Under the pieces are notes generated by a model. That model did no database searches and was not told where the DNA came from. It worked only from the letters and a program-made list of their open reading frames with translations. From CAZIAK01 sp964537035 (GTDB lineage Bacteria > Planctomycetota > B15-G4), in NCBI GenBank assembly GCA_964537035.1, contig CAZIAK010000012.1:46533-110532 (forward strand): a stretch of DNA of 64,000 nt, given 5' to 3'. How positions within the stretch are numbered: position 1 is the stretch's first letter; each line of letters starts with the position of its first letter. Both the position numbers and the translations under genes were made by a program. Positions 14,870 to 24,330 of the stretch are shown piece after piece.

Positions 14870-17475
14870 CACAGCGAAGAGACAATGGCAGCGTGGCCGT
14901 GAGTACAGCGTTTTGGGCGCTGGTGCTGTCGCTGTTCGTCATCACGCCCGGCCTCTGTGCCCGGTCGCTGCAAGACGCACCCGACGGCGATCTCGCTGAC
15001 TCTCGGGCGGCTCTGATCGAAGGTGCGGCGACCGAGTATGAGCTGGGTCGTCACGTGGCCACCTTGCTCGCCGCAGATGACCTGCAGACCGTGCGCAGCC
15101 TGCTTCTGGGCGGCCATCCGGTGGTGCCCAAGGTCATCATGGAGACCCTGGCCTTCAACGACGATGTGCGTTTCGTCAAGGCCTTGCTGCAGCTGGCCAG
15201 CGCTGAGGAGGCCTCGGCGATCGCCGAACAGGCTCGCGGGCTGGTGAACGGTCAGGCTCTACACCACGGCGAGGTGCGCAGCGACCTGGTCGCCATGCTT
15301 GCAACGGGCCAGGCCGACGCAGAAGGTGAACTCGCCGACGAGGTGCGGGTGACGATCCTGGGTGTGCTGGGCCGCAGCCGTGATCTCGCGGTCGTGCCCG
15401 CGCTCCTGGCCCACATAGAAGGTCCCCATCAGAGCGCGGTGTTGTCCGCCTTCGAACAGCTCTCGGGACACAAGCTCCCCCGAGGTGCTGATGCGGTCGT
15501 GTTCTGGACAGAACTCTGGACCCGCCAGCAGCAGGAGGGGCTCTCCCGCGATGTGTTGTTGGAGGAGGGGCACGCCTCACAGCGGTCCAGCTGGGCGGCT
15601 TCGAAGGCAGCTTGGGGCAAGGAGCGCACTCGTCTGCAGAGCGCGTTGCAGGACCGAGAGCGACAGGTGGCTCAGGCGCGTATCGAAGCCATGTCCAAGA
15701 TGATCGACAGGCTGATCGTCGCGCTCGACGACGAGTACGCCGTGGTGCGTCGCACTGCGGCTCAGCGACTCGGCGAGCACTCGGCCCGGGAGAAGGCAGC
15801 CGTGGCCATCCCCCTGTTGCTGGAGCGCTTGGGGCATGGCGCAGAGCCAGCCGCCGGGACCAACGGCACCCACGCAGCGCCGCGGGTCGAGCTCGACCCT
15901 GACGTCCGCGCTGCGATCGTCTCGGCGCTGGGCAGTCTCGGGCGCGATCGGCCTGATGTCATGACTTGCCTGCTGGCCGAGCTCTCCGATGGCCATCTGT
16001 CCGTGGCACGGGCCGCCGTGGACGCCCTGGCCAAGGTCCGGGGGCAGCCCATGGTGGTGCGGCCCCTGCTCGACTTCTTGGCCGATGAGAGCCTGGAGAC
16101 CAAGACCACTGTTCAGGTGCTGGAGATCATCGCCAGCAACGCCCCTGAGGGTGTGCTCGACGAACTCAGCAGAAAACTCGCCTCTGCGACCGAGGGCAGC
16201 GTGCGCGCCGTGCTGGTGCGAGCCATGATCGCTTCGGTAGAGCTCGACCAGGCCATGGTTGTGCTCAGTGTCCTGGAGACTGGCGCTGAACCCTTCGAGG
16301 TCCGCTTCGCTCTGGCTCAGTGGCTGGGCGATCGGCTCACCTCCCTGCCGCTGGACGCAGGTCCCCGGCCCGCCATGGTCGGGGTCATCGAGAGCTTGTT
16401 GGCCGACGCGGACGCCAGCGTGCGCGCCCAGGCTGCCAAGTCGTTGGGCGAGAGCGGCGACCCCCGCAGTGCGAGCCTGCTCAGCGAGCGCGCCAAGCAC
16501 GAGGTGTCGGGCTCGGTGTTGCTCGACATCGTCTCTGCGCTGGGGCAGGTGGGCAGCCTGGAGTGCGCCGCGTCCATCGGTTGGATCCAGGCCCATGACA
16601 CCGTGTCCGAAGGTGAGGCTCTGAATGAGCGGGCTCGCGCGGCCTTGCGCGCCATCGGTCGCGACCGGTCCTGGTCAGAGTGGGTCACCATGGCCGAGTC
16701 ACTCGCTGACGCAGAGGCGCCCGGCCTGGCCCTGGTGGTGATCAACGAAGTGCTGGCGCCCCGGGGTGAGGGCGAGGTCATCGAGGCCGAAGTGGCCGAC
16801 CGGGCCCGTGGGCTGAAAGCTGTGCAGCTCGTGGCGGTGGGGAGCACGCAAGACGCCCACGACCTGCTGGTGCAGCTCCAAGACGAGGGCAAGGCCTTCC
16901 CGGCTCGGGACGTGCGCCTCGACCTGCTGGCTCAGACCAGCCGAGATCTCTCCCTGCACAGCGAAGCCGCTGACTGGCTGGCGTTGATGCTCGAGGGCCG
17001 GGGTGAAGCCGACGCGCGCTTCGACGAGCTGCAACGGAGCCTGGCCAGAGAACTGCTCGCTGCCCGACGCCACGAGGAGGCCCTGGAGCTGCTGGCCAGC
17101 CTGCACGGCGAGCAGCCCGGCGACAACCCGCTGATGCTCTTGTTCGGTGAGGCGTTGATGTCCGCAGGCCGGGACGACGAGGCGCGCACACTGCTGGAGC
17201 GGCTGCAGTCCCGGCTCGCCGAGACGGAAACGGCCCTCCTCGACCAGACAAACCTGGCCCTGGAACAGCTGGCCCCTGCGGCCGAGCCTACAGCGGGTGA
17301 CGACGCCGTCACGCCAGGGGAGCAGCCGCCAGCCAGCGAGGATGACGGTGTCTCGTCGCCTGGGTCGCAGACGCCTGAGCCGCAGGCCGAGAATGACGAG
17401 CAAGACCCTGACGCAACACTCGACCCCGAGGTCGAGGGACCGCTCGACGACGACGGAGGCAAGGGCGACCGATGA
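14866..17475 (+). CDS. exported HEAT-repeat/TPR protein
   Basis: 869 residues from the ATG that overlaps the aroK stop; a start at 14845 would add seven residues. An N-terminal hydrophobic stretch ends in GLCA, a plausible signal-peptidase site. HEAT-like helical repeats fill about residues 60-620 (for example AAQRLGEHS, VRAAIVSALGSLG, AQAAKSLGESGD), followed by TPR-like helices to about 800 and an acidic Pro/Glu/Asp-rich tail. HEAT/TPR solenoids mediate protein contacts; there is no catalytic domain. The gene is coupled by ATGA overlaps to aroK before it and trkA after it, a strange pairing for an exported protein. Confidence 0.75.
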   Translation: MTQRRDNGSVAVSTAFWALVLSLFVITPGLCARSLQDAPDGDLADSRAALIEGAATEYELGRHVATLLAADDLQTVRSLLLGGHPVVPKVIMETLAFNDDVRFVKALLQLASAEEASAIAEQARGLVNGQALHHGEVRSDLVAMLATGQADAEGELADEVRVTILGVLGRSRDLAVVPALLAHIEGPHQSAVLSAFEQLSGHKLPRGADAVVFWTELWTRQQQEGLSRDVLLEEGHASQRSSWAASKAAWGKERTRLQSALQDRERQVAQARIEAMSKMIDRLIVALDDEYAVVRRTAAQRLGEHSAREKAAVAIPLLLERLGHGAEPAAGTNGTHAAPRVELDPDVRAAIVSALGSLGRDRPDVMTCLLAELSDGHLSVARAAVDALAKVRGQPMVVRPLLDFLADESLETKTTVQVLEIIASNAPEGVLDELSRKLASATEGSVRAVLVRAMIASVELDQAMVVLSVLETGAEPFEVRFALAQWLGDRLTSLPLDAGPRPAMVGVIESLLADADASVRAQAAKSLGESGDPRSASLLSERAKHEVSGSVLLDIVSALGQVGSLECAASIGWIQAHDTVSEGEALNERARAALRAIGRDRSWSEWVTMAESLADAEAPGLALVVINEVLAPRGEGEVIEAEVADRARGLKAVQLVAVGSTQDAHDLLVQLQDEGKAFPARDVRLDLLAQTSRDLSLHSEAADWLALMLEGRGEADARFDELQRSLARELLAARRHEEALELLASLHGEQPGDNPLMLLFGEALMSAGRDDEARTLLERLQSRLAETETALLDQTNLALEQLAPAAEPTAGDDAVTPGEQPPASEDDGVSSPGSQTPEPQAENDEQDPDATLDPEVEGPLDDDGGKGDR

Positions 17476-18896
17476 AGATCGTCATCGCGGGCGCAGGTGC
17501 AGTGGGCTTTCATCTGGCCAAGGAGTTGGGCGTCGAAGGGCACCACATCTCGATCATCGACATCGACGAGGACAAGCTCGAGTACCTGCGCGATCGTCTG
17601 GACGTGCTCACCGTCGAGGGCAGCGCCACGTCGCGGGCAGCCCTCGAGGCGGCGGGCACCATGGAGGCAGACCTGTTCATCGCGGTCTCCGATCAGGACG
17701 AGGTGAACATGCTGGCCTGCGCGGCGGCGAGCACCATGGACGTGCGCCGCACCTTGGCCCGTGTACGCAATCCAGACTTCGTCAAGGGTCGCTCCCTGGT
17801 CGACCCGATCAAGCTGGGCATCACCCGCTTCATCAACCCTGACGAGATCGCCGTCGACTCGATCGTGGCCTTGGTCAACTCGCCGGGATCGATCGACGTG
17901 GGCGACTTTGCCGGGGGCGAGATCCTGCTGCGCTCGTTCGAAGTTCAAGAGGGATCGTCTCTGGCCAACCGGCCTCTGTCCCACCTGAAAGAAGAGTATT
18001 CAGGGGTGCCATTCCTGGTGGCGTCCATTCAGCGGGAGGGCCTGCACATCGTGCCCAAGGGCGACGACGTGCTCATACCTGGCGACCGGGCCTTCATGTT
18101 GATGACCAAGGAGTCCCTGCCGGTCTTTCGCAAGGTCGTGTCCGGTTCGGACCGGGTGCAGCGAGTGGTCATCTATGGGGCCGAGCGTCTGGGCATCGAC
18201 GTGGCCGCCAAGCTACAGGGCCAGACCAACGTGGTGCTCATCGACGAAGACCGCGATCGCTGCCATCGCGCCGCCGCCACCCTCGACGATGCCCTGGTGC
18301 TGAACGGCTCGCCCAATGACGCCGACATCCAGGGCCAGAGTCGACTGACCTCCGCTGACTTTTTCATCTCGGCCGGCCGCAACGAAGAGCACAACCTGAT
18401 CCTGGCCCTGCTGGCCAAGAAGCGCGGCGCTCGGCGCAACATCGTGGTCACCGCAGACCCGGACATCGTCTCCCTGCTCGACAGCCTCGACATCGACGCG
18501 GTGATCAACCCGCGCCTGACCATGGTGGGGCGGCTGCTGCGCTATGCCCAGACCGGGCGGGTGCAGGCGGTGCTGCAAGCGGTGCAGAAGATCGGCGAAG
18601 ACTCGGCCGAAGTCGTCGAAATGGTCGTGCGCCAAGGGGCCAAGGCCGCTGGTGTGTCACTGAAAGAGCTCAAGCTCCCCAATGGTGCGCTGATCGGCGC
18701 GGTGGTCCGCGATGGTGAGGCCTTCATTCCCCACGGGCGCACGGTGATCGAAGAGGGCGACGTGGTGGTGGCCTTCGTGCTGCCGGGGCTGCGCGACAGC
18801 ATCAAGCGCCTCTTCGCTCGTCGTGGTGGACTGCAATTCGCAGACGACAGCAGCGGTTCGATCGACGTCACCGAGAAGAGCCGCGACGAGGCGTGA
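17472..18896 (+). CDS. trkA: TrkA-type potassium uptake regulator (two RCK domains)
   Basis: 474 residues, the length of a full two-RCK TrkA. The first RCK domain opens with GAGAVG (8-13) and IIDID for NAD(H) binding. The second (from about residue 233) has the weaker GAERLG plus LIDEDRDRC. Each half ends with a TrkA-C domain. The cytosolic protein gates TrkH channels in response to nucleotides. It is coupled to the preceding HEAT gene (ATGA) and to the first trkH gene (GTGA overlap at 18893), and a second trkH follows. Confidence 0.92.
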   Translation: MKIVIAGAGAVGFHLAKELGVEGHHISIIDIDEDKLEYLRDRLDVLTVEGSATSRAALEAAGTMEADLFIAVSDQDEVNMLACAAASTMDVRRTLARVRNPDFVKGRSLVDPIKLGITRFINPDEIAVDSIVALVNSPGSIDVGDFAGGEILLRSFEVQEGSSLANRPLSHLKEEYSGVPFLVASIQREGLHIVPKGDDVLIPGDRAFMLMTKESLPVFRKVVSGSDRVQRVVIYGAERLGIDVAAKLQGQTNVVLIDEDRDRCHRAAATLDDALVLNGSPNDADIQGQSRLTSADFFISAGRNEEHNLILALLAKKRGARRNIVVTADPDIVSLLDSLDIDAVINPRLTMVGRLLRYAQTGRVQAVLQAVQKIGEDSAEVVEMVVRQGAKAAGVSLKELKLPNGALIGAVVRDGEAFIPHGRTVIEEGDVVVAFVLPGLRDSIKRLFARRGGLQFADDSSGSIDVTEKSRDEA

Positions 18897-20359
18897 GCGT
18901 CTCCAGCGTTCTTCACGTCCTCGGACGGCTGTGCCTCGTGTTCGCCGGGCTGCTGCTGGTGCCTCTGGTGTTCGAGCTGCCCGGTGGCCTGGAGACCATC
19001 CTGACGGGCGAGGTCGGTCGGGCCTTCCTGCTGTCGGCGGGGGTCGCGGGCGCCCTGGGCCTGATGCTGGTGCTGGTGTTCTCGAAGAACCTCGACGAGT
19101 TCGACTTCGAAGAGGGCTTCGCCGTGGTGACCTTCGCCTGGCTGCTCTTCATGGTCCTGGGAGCCCTGCCCTACTGGCTCTCCGGCGCTGTCCCCGATGC
19201 GATCAACGCCTGCTTCGAGAGCCTCTCCGGGTTGAGCACCACCGGCGCCTCGATCCTGACCGATCCGGCTGCCCTGGGCCCGGCCCTGCTGTTCTGGAGG
19301 GCGTTGACCCACTGGGTCGGGGGCATGGGCATCGTCGTGCTCTCCATCGCGATCCTGCCGGCCCTGGGGGCTGGCGGCAACTTCCTGTTTCAGGCCGAAT
19401 CGTCTGGCACGAGTTCAGAGAAGCTCGTGCCCCGCATCCGCGACGTGGCCAAGCTGCTCTGGGCCGTCTACGCCGGGCTGACCCTGCTCAGCTTCCTCGG
19501 CCTCTGGGCTGCGGGCATGGGGCCCTTTGACGCCCTGTGCCACGCCTTCGCTACCGTGGCCACCGGCGGCTTCGGCACCCGCTCCGATTCGCTCTCGTCC
19601 TTCGCCCCGGCGGTGCAGTGGGTGGCCGTGGTCTGCATGGTGTTCGCGGGGATGAACTACATGCTCGTCTACCGGGCCATGCTCGGCCGCCCCCGCGAGC
19701 TGCTGCGCAGCACCGAGCTGCGGGTGTGGTTGTTGATCCTGGTGGCTGCCAGCGCGACCTGCTTCACCGTGCTGTACCTGCGCGCGAGTTCAGGGGCGGG
19801 CATCGAGTCGATCCTGCGTGGCGCGGTCTTCTCGGTGGTGTCCGCCTGCACCACCACGGGCTTCGCCACCGCAGACTTCGGAGCCTGGCCCCAGGGGCTG
19901 CAGGTGTTGATCCTGCTGCTCATGCTCAGCGGCGCCTGCGCCGGGTCGACCAGCGGCTCGGCGAAGGTCAGCCGGCACCTGCTCTGGGCCAAGGCCGCAT
20001 GGCGCGAGGTGCAGCGCATGCTGCGTCCCACGGGAGTCTTCGTGGTGCGCATCGAGGGCCGGGAGATCGCCGAGCCCGTGGTCACCCGCAGCGTGGGGTA
20101 TCTGGTGTTCTATCTGGGCGCCGCGTGTGTGGGCACCCTGGTGCTGGCCTTGCTCGGCGTGGGCGGCCTTGAATCGGTCAGTTCCATGATCACCTGCCTG
20201 TCGGGGGTGGGCCCCGGCCTGGGCACCCTGGGGCCGAGCAGCAACTTCGCCGAGCTCCCGGCCATGGGCAAGACCCTGCTCATGGGGGCCATGCTCCTGG
20301 GCCGCCTGGAGTTCTACGCGGTCTTTGCACTGCTCTCGCCCCTGGCCTGGAGGCGCTGA
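18893..20359 (+). CDS. trkH: TrkH family potassium channel, first copy
   Basis: 488 residues with around ten hydrophobic segments arranged as four repeated pore units. The four filter-like loops are readable: STTGASIL, ATGGFGT, TTTGFAT and GPGLGTLG. The protein is the K+-conducting subunit in the inner membrane, gated by TrkA. The GTG start overlaps the trkA stop and GAGG lies just before it. Its closest relative in the window is the next gene, with matching order and spacing of filter motifs, so the pair arose by tandem duplication. Confidence 0.92.
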   Translation: MSVSSVLHVLGRLCLVFAGLLLVPLVFELPGGLETILTGEVGRAFLLSAGVAGALGLMLVLVFSKNLDEFDFEEGFAVVTFAWLLFMVLGALPYWLSGAVPDAINACFESLSGLSTTGASILTDPAALGPALLFWRALTHWVGGMGIVVLSIAILPALGAGGNFLFQAESSGTSSEKLVPRIRDVAKLLWAVYAGLTLLSFLGLWAAGMGPFDALCHAFATVATGGFGTRSDSLSSFAPAVQWVAVVCMVFAGMNYMLVYRAMLGRPRELLRSTELRVWLLILVAASATCFTVLYLRASSGAGIESILRGAVFSVVSACTTTGFATADFGAWPQGLQVLILLLMLSGACAGSTSGSAKVSRHLLWAKAAWREVQRMLRPTGVFVVRIEGREIAEPVVTRSVGYLVFYLGAACVGTLVLALLGVGGLESVSSMITCLSGVGPGLGTLGPSSNFAELPAMGKTLLMGAMLLGRLEFYAVFALLSPLAWRR

Positions 20360-20362
20360 CCT

Positions 20363-21820
20363 CTGAACCTTGGTGCGGTACTCTACGTGCTGGGTCGGCT
20401 GTGCATGATCCTGGCCGTGTTGCTGGTGCTGCCCTTGTTGCTGTGGTTCAGCGAGGGCGGCTTGTCCGCCGATCTTGCCGACGCCTTCGTGGTGTCCGCC
20501 TCCATGAGCCTGGGCCTGGGCCTGGCCCTGACCCTGTCGTTCGAGCTGGAGCAGTCCGCGTTCGGCGTGGGCGAGGCCTTCGCCACCGTGACCGCGAGCT
20601 GGATCGTCTTCACCGTGCTGGGGGCCCTGCCTTTTCTGATCTCGGGAGAGATCCCCTCGGTCCTCGATGCCTGTTTCGAGGTGATGTCTGGCTTCACCAC
20701 CACCGGGGCGTCCATTCTCCCGGACCCGTCCCTGCTCCCGGATGCCCTGCTGTTCTGGCGGGCCATGACCCACTGGATCGGCGGCATGGGCATCGTGGCC
20801 CTGTCCGTGGCGGTGCTGCCAGCTCTGGGAGCGGGAGGCAACTTCTTGTTCCAGGCCGAGGTGCCCGGACCAGAGTCCGAGAAGCTGCGCCCCCGCATCT
20901 CGTCCACGGCCAAGCTGCTCTGGGGCATCTATGTCCTGCTGACCGTCACCGAGTTCTTCGCCCTGCGCCTGGCTGGCATGACCAACCTGGACGCCATCTG
21001 CCACACCTTCGCGACCGTGGCCACCGGGGGCTTCGGCACCCAGCCCGATTCGATGACGTCGTACACCCCGGCCATGCAGTGGATCGTGGTGGTCTTCATG
21101 GCCCTGGCTGGCGCGAACTTCGTCATGCTGCTGCACATCGTGCGCCGGCGCTTCGCCAGGGCCGCGCGCAACATCGAGCTGCGGGTCTACGTCTCGATCC
21201 TCGCGTTGGCGACGGCGCTCTGTGCCGCAGACATCTACCGCACGAACGGAGCTCCGGACGGTCTCGAACCCCTGGTCAGGGACGCAGCGTTCACCACGGT
21301 GAGCCTGATGACCTCCACAGGCTTCGTCACCGCCGACTACCAGCTCTGGCCGGATGGCCTGCACGTCCTGCTGCTGTTGCTCATGGTCTGCGGCGCCTGC
21401 GCGGGCTCCACGGGCGGCGGGGCCAAGGTCATCCGCCTCATCGTGACGGTGAAGGCAGGCTTCCGTGAGGTGCGGAGACTCTTGCGTCCCCGAGCCGTGT
21501 TCGTGGTCAAGGTGGGCTCCCGCCCCCTGAGCGACCAGCTGGTGTTCAAGACCGCCGGCTTCTTCGTGCTTTACGTCATGAGCACGCTGATCTTCACCAT
21601 GGCCCTGCTGGCCCTGGGATCAAACGGCACCACTTCGCTGTCGGCGGTGATCGCCTGTCTGTCCAATATCGGCCCGGGGCTGGACGCGGTGGGGCCCACG
21701 CAGAACTACGCGGCCTTCGACTGGCTGAGCAAGCTGGTGCTCATGTTCTGCATGCTGCTGGGGCGGCTGGAGATCTACAGCGTATTGGTGCTGTTTGTGC
21801 CTCTGGCCTGGCGTCGCTGA
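20363..21820 (+). CDS. trkH: TrkH family potassium channel, second copy (probable CTG start)
   Basis: 485 residues if started at CTG 20363, or 477 from GTG 20387. The CTG is preferred: GGAGG lies 9 nt upstream, and from it the protein reads LNLGAVLYVLGRLC, aligning residue for residue with the first copy's VSVSSVLHVLGRLC. All four filter loops are intact (TTTGASIL, ATGGFGT, TSTGFVT, GPGLDAVG), so this copy should also conduct K+. The GTG at 20387 has no ribosome site at normal distance. The 3' end overlaps the remnant methyltransferase on the other strand by 46 nt. Confidence 0.88.
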   Translation: MNLGAVLYVLGRLCMILAVLLVLPLLLWFSEGGLSADLADAFVVSASMSLGLGLALTLSFELEQSAFGVGEAFATVTASWIVFTVLGALPFLISGEIPSVLDACFEVMSGFTTTGASILPDPSLLPDALLFWRAMTHWIGGMGIVALSVAVLPALGAGGNFLFQAEVPGPESEKLRPRISSTAKLLWGIYVLLTVTEFFALRLAGMTNLDAICHTFATVATGGFGTQPDSMTSYTPAMQWIVVVFMALAGANFVMLLHIVRRRFARAARNIELRVYVSILALATALCAADIYRTNGAPDGLEPLVRDAAFTTVSLMTSTGFVTADYQLWPDGLHVLLLLLMVCGACAGSTGGGAKVIRLIVTVKAGFREVRRLLRPRAVFVVKVGSRPLSDQLVFKTAGFFVLYVMSTLIFTMALLALGSNGTTSLSAVIACLSNIGPGLDAVGPTQNYAAFDWLSKLVLMFCMLLGRLEIYSVLVLFVPLAWRR

Positions 21821-22371
21821 GGCCGTTTCTGGGCGACGACCTCGATCTGCGCCAGTGCTGGCCCTGTGGTCTGGTCCACTGGGCCGCCGAGTCCAAAGAC
21901 CAGTCGATTGACAGCCTGCTCGAAGCGTTCGCTCCTCAGGCGCACGAGCCACATGGCCGAGCGGCGCAGGTGATTGCCGTGGTGCAGCAGCCGCCCCCAC
22001 GGCGTTGTGCCGCTCCGCATCAGGCTGTGGTCGTAGCCCGCGTCCTGCCGCTGGGCGGAAAGGATCTCGGCGCCTGGTAGCGCGTCGAAGAGGGCATCCA
22101 GTGAGTAGGAATGCGGTGACCAGGAGGCTGACTCGCCCAGCCGAAACGTGGCCTTGTGATCTCTATTGAACAAGCTCGGGAAGATGCCCTGCTCGTAGAG
22201 GTCCTCGTCCGGAACCACGACGACGAGATGGCCGCCCGGTTGGACGAGTTCCCACCACTGCTGCAGCGCAGCCGGTACGTCCCGCATGTGCTCCAGACAG
22301 TTGTGGGGTGTAGGAAAACTCCTTCCGGTTTGACGAGGGAAGTTCCCGGGTAGCAGCCACGCTGCAACGCC
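21775..22371 (-). pseudogene. truncated class I SAM methyltransferase
   Basis: The frame encodes the C-terminal two thirds of a class I methyltransferase: HNCLEHMRDVPAALQQWWEL, then VQPGGHLVVVVPDEDLYEQG and later GYDHSL, all typical of one SAM-methyltransferase group. The SAM-binding half with the glycine-rich loop that should precede HNCLEHM is absent. About 25 non-matching residues run back in frame to the stop codon (22372-22374) of the upstream gene. An ATG at 22287 could start a 170-residue fragment, but it could not bind SAM. I see no frameshifted N-terminus in other frames. A 5' deletion is the simplest reading. It has no signal for independent expression. Confidence 0.7.
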
Positions 22372-23052
22372 TCACCGCCCGAACAAACTCAGGTCACTCC
22401 GCGTCGCCTTCAGCCCCAAGGTCGTGTAAGCCGCGCTGGTCGTCTCCCGCGAGACCCGCACCACGTCCTCGCCATCGACGCCCAGCACGTGGAACGTCTG
22501 GCGCCAGCCTTCGTACACGCCGTACAGCCCGCCGTTGAGGTGTCGCAGCAAGCGGCGTAGGCCCGACTTGGTCGTGGCGTCGAGTTGCACGATGCCCGCC
22601 AGCCGACCCAGCACCCGGTGCTCGTCCGCTTGCACGACTCTGCCGCAGAGCAGACGGCCGTAAGTCCCGGCCACGTCTTCCAGCAGGGTCATGGGCACCC
22701 GGCCCAGCTCTCCCGCCACCGCGTAGCCGGTGACCAGGAGCGAAGGCACGTGTCCGCTGGCCAGGACCTCGGCCATGGCCGAGTCGAACTCTCGGGCCTG
22801 CTCATCGTCGGCCACTGTGATCACGGCCGTCTCGCCTGCCTCGGTCTCCAGGTCGGCGGCCAGGGCCCGGGTGCGCGCCGCCGCCTCGTCGAGGGTCGCT
22901 CCCCAGGACGGCTCGGCGGTCTCCAGAGCCAGGCCGCTCAGGCTGTCCGCCAGGTGCCGCTGGAGCATGGCCTGCAGGGCCCAGACCTCGGCCAGGCAGC
23001 CCGGGGCATCCGGGGTCAGAAAGCCGAGATGTCGCCAGTCGGGAGTGCTCAT
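22372..23052 (-). CDS. conserved hypothetical protein, helical
   Basis: 226 residues. I do not recognise a family. The sequence is rich in Ala, Leu, Glu and Arg with helical periodicity, has no signal peptide, no membrane segment and no cysteine cluster. GAGG stands 6-7 nt before the ATG, a good ribosome site. The gene diverges from RNase D (135 nt between starts), and its stop codon abuts, in the same frame, the remnant methyltransferase downstream. The codon use looks like that of the neighbouring genes, so it is probably a real, soluble protein. Confidence 0.6.
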   Translation of the reverse strand: MSTPDWRHLGFLTPDAPGCLAEVWALQAMLQRHLADSLSGLALETAEPSWGATLDEAAARTRALAADLETEAGETAVITVADDEQAREFDSAMAEVLASGHVPSLLVTGYAVAGELGRVPMTLLEDVAGTYGRLLCGRVVQADEHRVLGRLAGIVQLDATTKSGLRRLLRHLNGGLYGVYEGWRQTFHVLGVDGEDVVRVSRETTSAAYTTLGLKATRSDLSLFGR

Positions 23053-23173
23053 GAGCTGCCTCGGGGGAAGAGCGTCATTCTACGAACCGCGAGCAACGCT
23101 GCGCGAGAGAGGGCGGCAGGGGCGGTTCTGAGCCCCAGACCGCTCCCGGCTGGGTGCCGTCGGCTGTGCTGTG

Positions 23174-23179
23174 TAGAAT
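23174..23179 (+). promoter_or_regulatory. -10 element of RNase D gene, leaderless spacing
   Basis: TAGAAT followed after 8 nt by the ATG at 23188, with no Shine-Dalgarno in between. No convincing -35 box is visible. Confidence 0.45.
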
Positions 23180-23187
23180 CCCGCCCC

Positions 23188-24330
23188 ATGATCCAAACCC
23201 AGGATGCCCTGCAAGAACTCGTCGATCGCCTGGCCAGCGAACCCGTCATCGCCATCGATTGCGAGATGGACTCGATGTACTCCTACTCCACGAATCTCTG
23301 CGTGGTGCAGTTCGGTTGGCCCGGAGGCGAGGCCTTGATGGACGGCCTGGCCGACCTGGACCGCTCGGTGCTCGACCGGCTCTTCGCCGACCCGTCCATC
23401 GTCAAGGTGTTTCACGGCGGCGAGAATGACATCGGCTTGCTCCGTGATCGCTGGTCGCTCGATTTCGTCAACGTGTTCGACACCATGGCGGCCTCCCAGG
23501 TCTTGGGTCATGACGGCTACGGTCTGGCGGCGGTGCTCGACCGCCACTATGAGGTCAAGCTGTCGAAGCGCTTTCAGAAGGCCGACTGGCGTGTCCGTCC
23601 CCTGCCTGACGATCAGGCCGAGTATGCCCGCCTCGACGTGCGCTACCTGATCCCGTTACGCGAGGTGCTGCTCGCCGAGCTGCAAGAGCTGAAGCGGGTC
23701 GACGAAGCGGAGAGTGAGTTCGCGCGCATCTCCCAGGCGGTCATCTCCCAGAAGCCTTTCGACCCGGACGCCTGGATCAAGGTGAAGGGCTCTCGCGAGC
23801 TGTCGCCCAAGCTGTCGGGGATGGTCAAGGCGCTGTACATCGCGCGCAACGCCATCGCGGAGCGGCTCGACCGCGCGCCGTACCGGGTCATGCACGACAG
23901 CGCCATCGTGGCCCTGGCGGCGGCGGCGCCGAAGGACGAGGCGGCCTACCGTCGTGTGCGCGGCGTGAACCGGCGGCTCAACGCGCAGGACACGAGCTCT
24001 CTCTTGGAGGCTGTGGCCAGCGGAGTGGAGGCGGGGGAGATCCCTGTGCCGCCACGACCCTCGCGGCGCAAGCCCTGGGAGGCCGGCAAGGATCGGCTCA
24101 CTCCCGCCGAAGAGAAGGTCTTCGACGCGCTGCGGGCCTGGCGCAAGAAACGGGCTCACCAGCGGGGCGTCGAGCTGGCTCGCGTGGCCACGTCGGCGCT
24201 GCTGGCGGCCATCGCTCGCGTCGCTCCCCAGACTCTCGACGCCCTTGCCGAGGTCGACGGCATGAAACCCTGGCGCATGGACGAGTACGGGCAGTCGATC
24301 GTGGCGGCCATCAAGAGAGTCGGCACGTGA
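23188..24330 (+). CDS. rnd: ribonuclease D
   Basis: 380 residues. The frame is open upstream, but similarity begins at MIQTQDAL, right after a TAGAAT -10 box. The DEDDy exonuclease motifs are present: D24/E26 (IDCEMDS), HGGENDIGLL with the second Asp, and YARLDVRYL with Tyr and Asp. An HRDC domain follows (about 215-295) and a second helical region to the end. The enzyme trims tRNA precursors and other RNAs from the 3' end. The stop overlaps the start of the CHAT-like lipoprotein gene (GTGA), so they are translationally coupled although functionally unrelated. Confidence 0.9.
   Translation: MIQTQDALQELVDRLASEPVIAIDCEMDSMYSYSTNLCVVQFGWPGGEALMDGLADLDRSVLDRLFADPSIVKVFHGGENDIGLLRDRWSLDFVNVFDTMAASQVLGHDGYGLAAVLDRHYEVKLSKRFQKADWRVRPLPDDQAEYARLDVRYLIPLREVLLAELQELKRVDEAESEFARISQAVISQKPFDPDAWIKVKGSRELSPKLSGMVKALYIARNAIAERLDRAPYRVMHDSAIVALAAAAPKDEAAYRRVRGVNRRLNAQDTSSLLEAVASGVEAGEIPVPPRPSRRKPWEAGKDRLTPAEEKVFDALRAWRKKRAHQRGVELARVATSALLAAIARVAPQTLDALAEVDGMKPWRMDEYGQSIVAAIKRVGT

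Noticed and set aside
19790..21364. A 524-codon minus-strand frame over both trkH genes
   Set aside because: Antisense to two clearly functional channel genes; its composition (Gly, Gln, His, Ala) is typical of frames opposite membrane proteins.
22585..23187. A 201-codon N-terminal extension of RNase D
   Set aside because: It is antisense to the hypothetical gene at 22372-23052 and dissimilar to RNase D. A -10 box and family similarity place the start at 23188.
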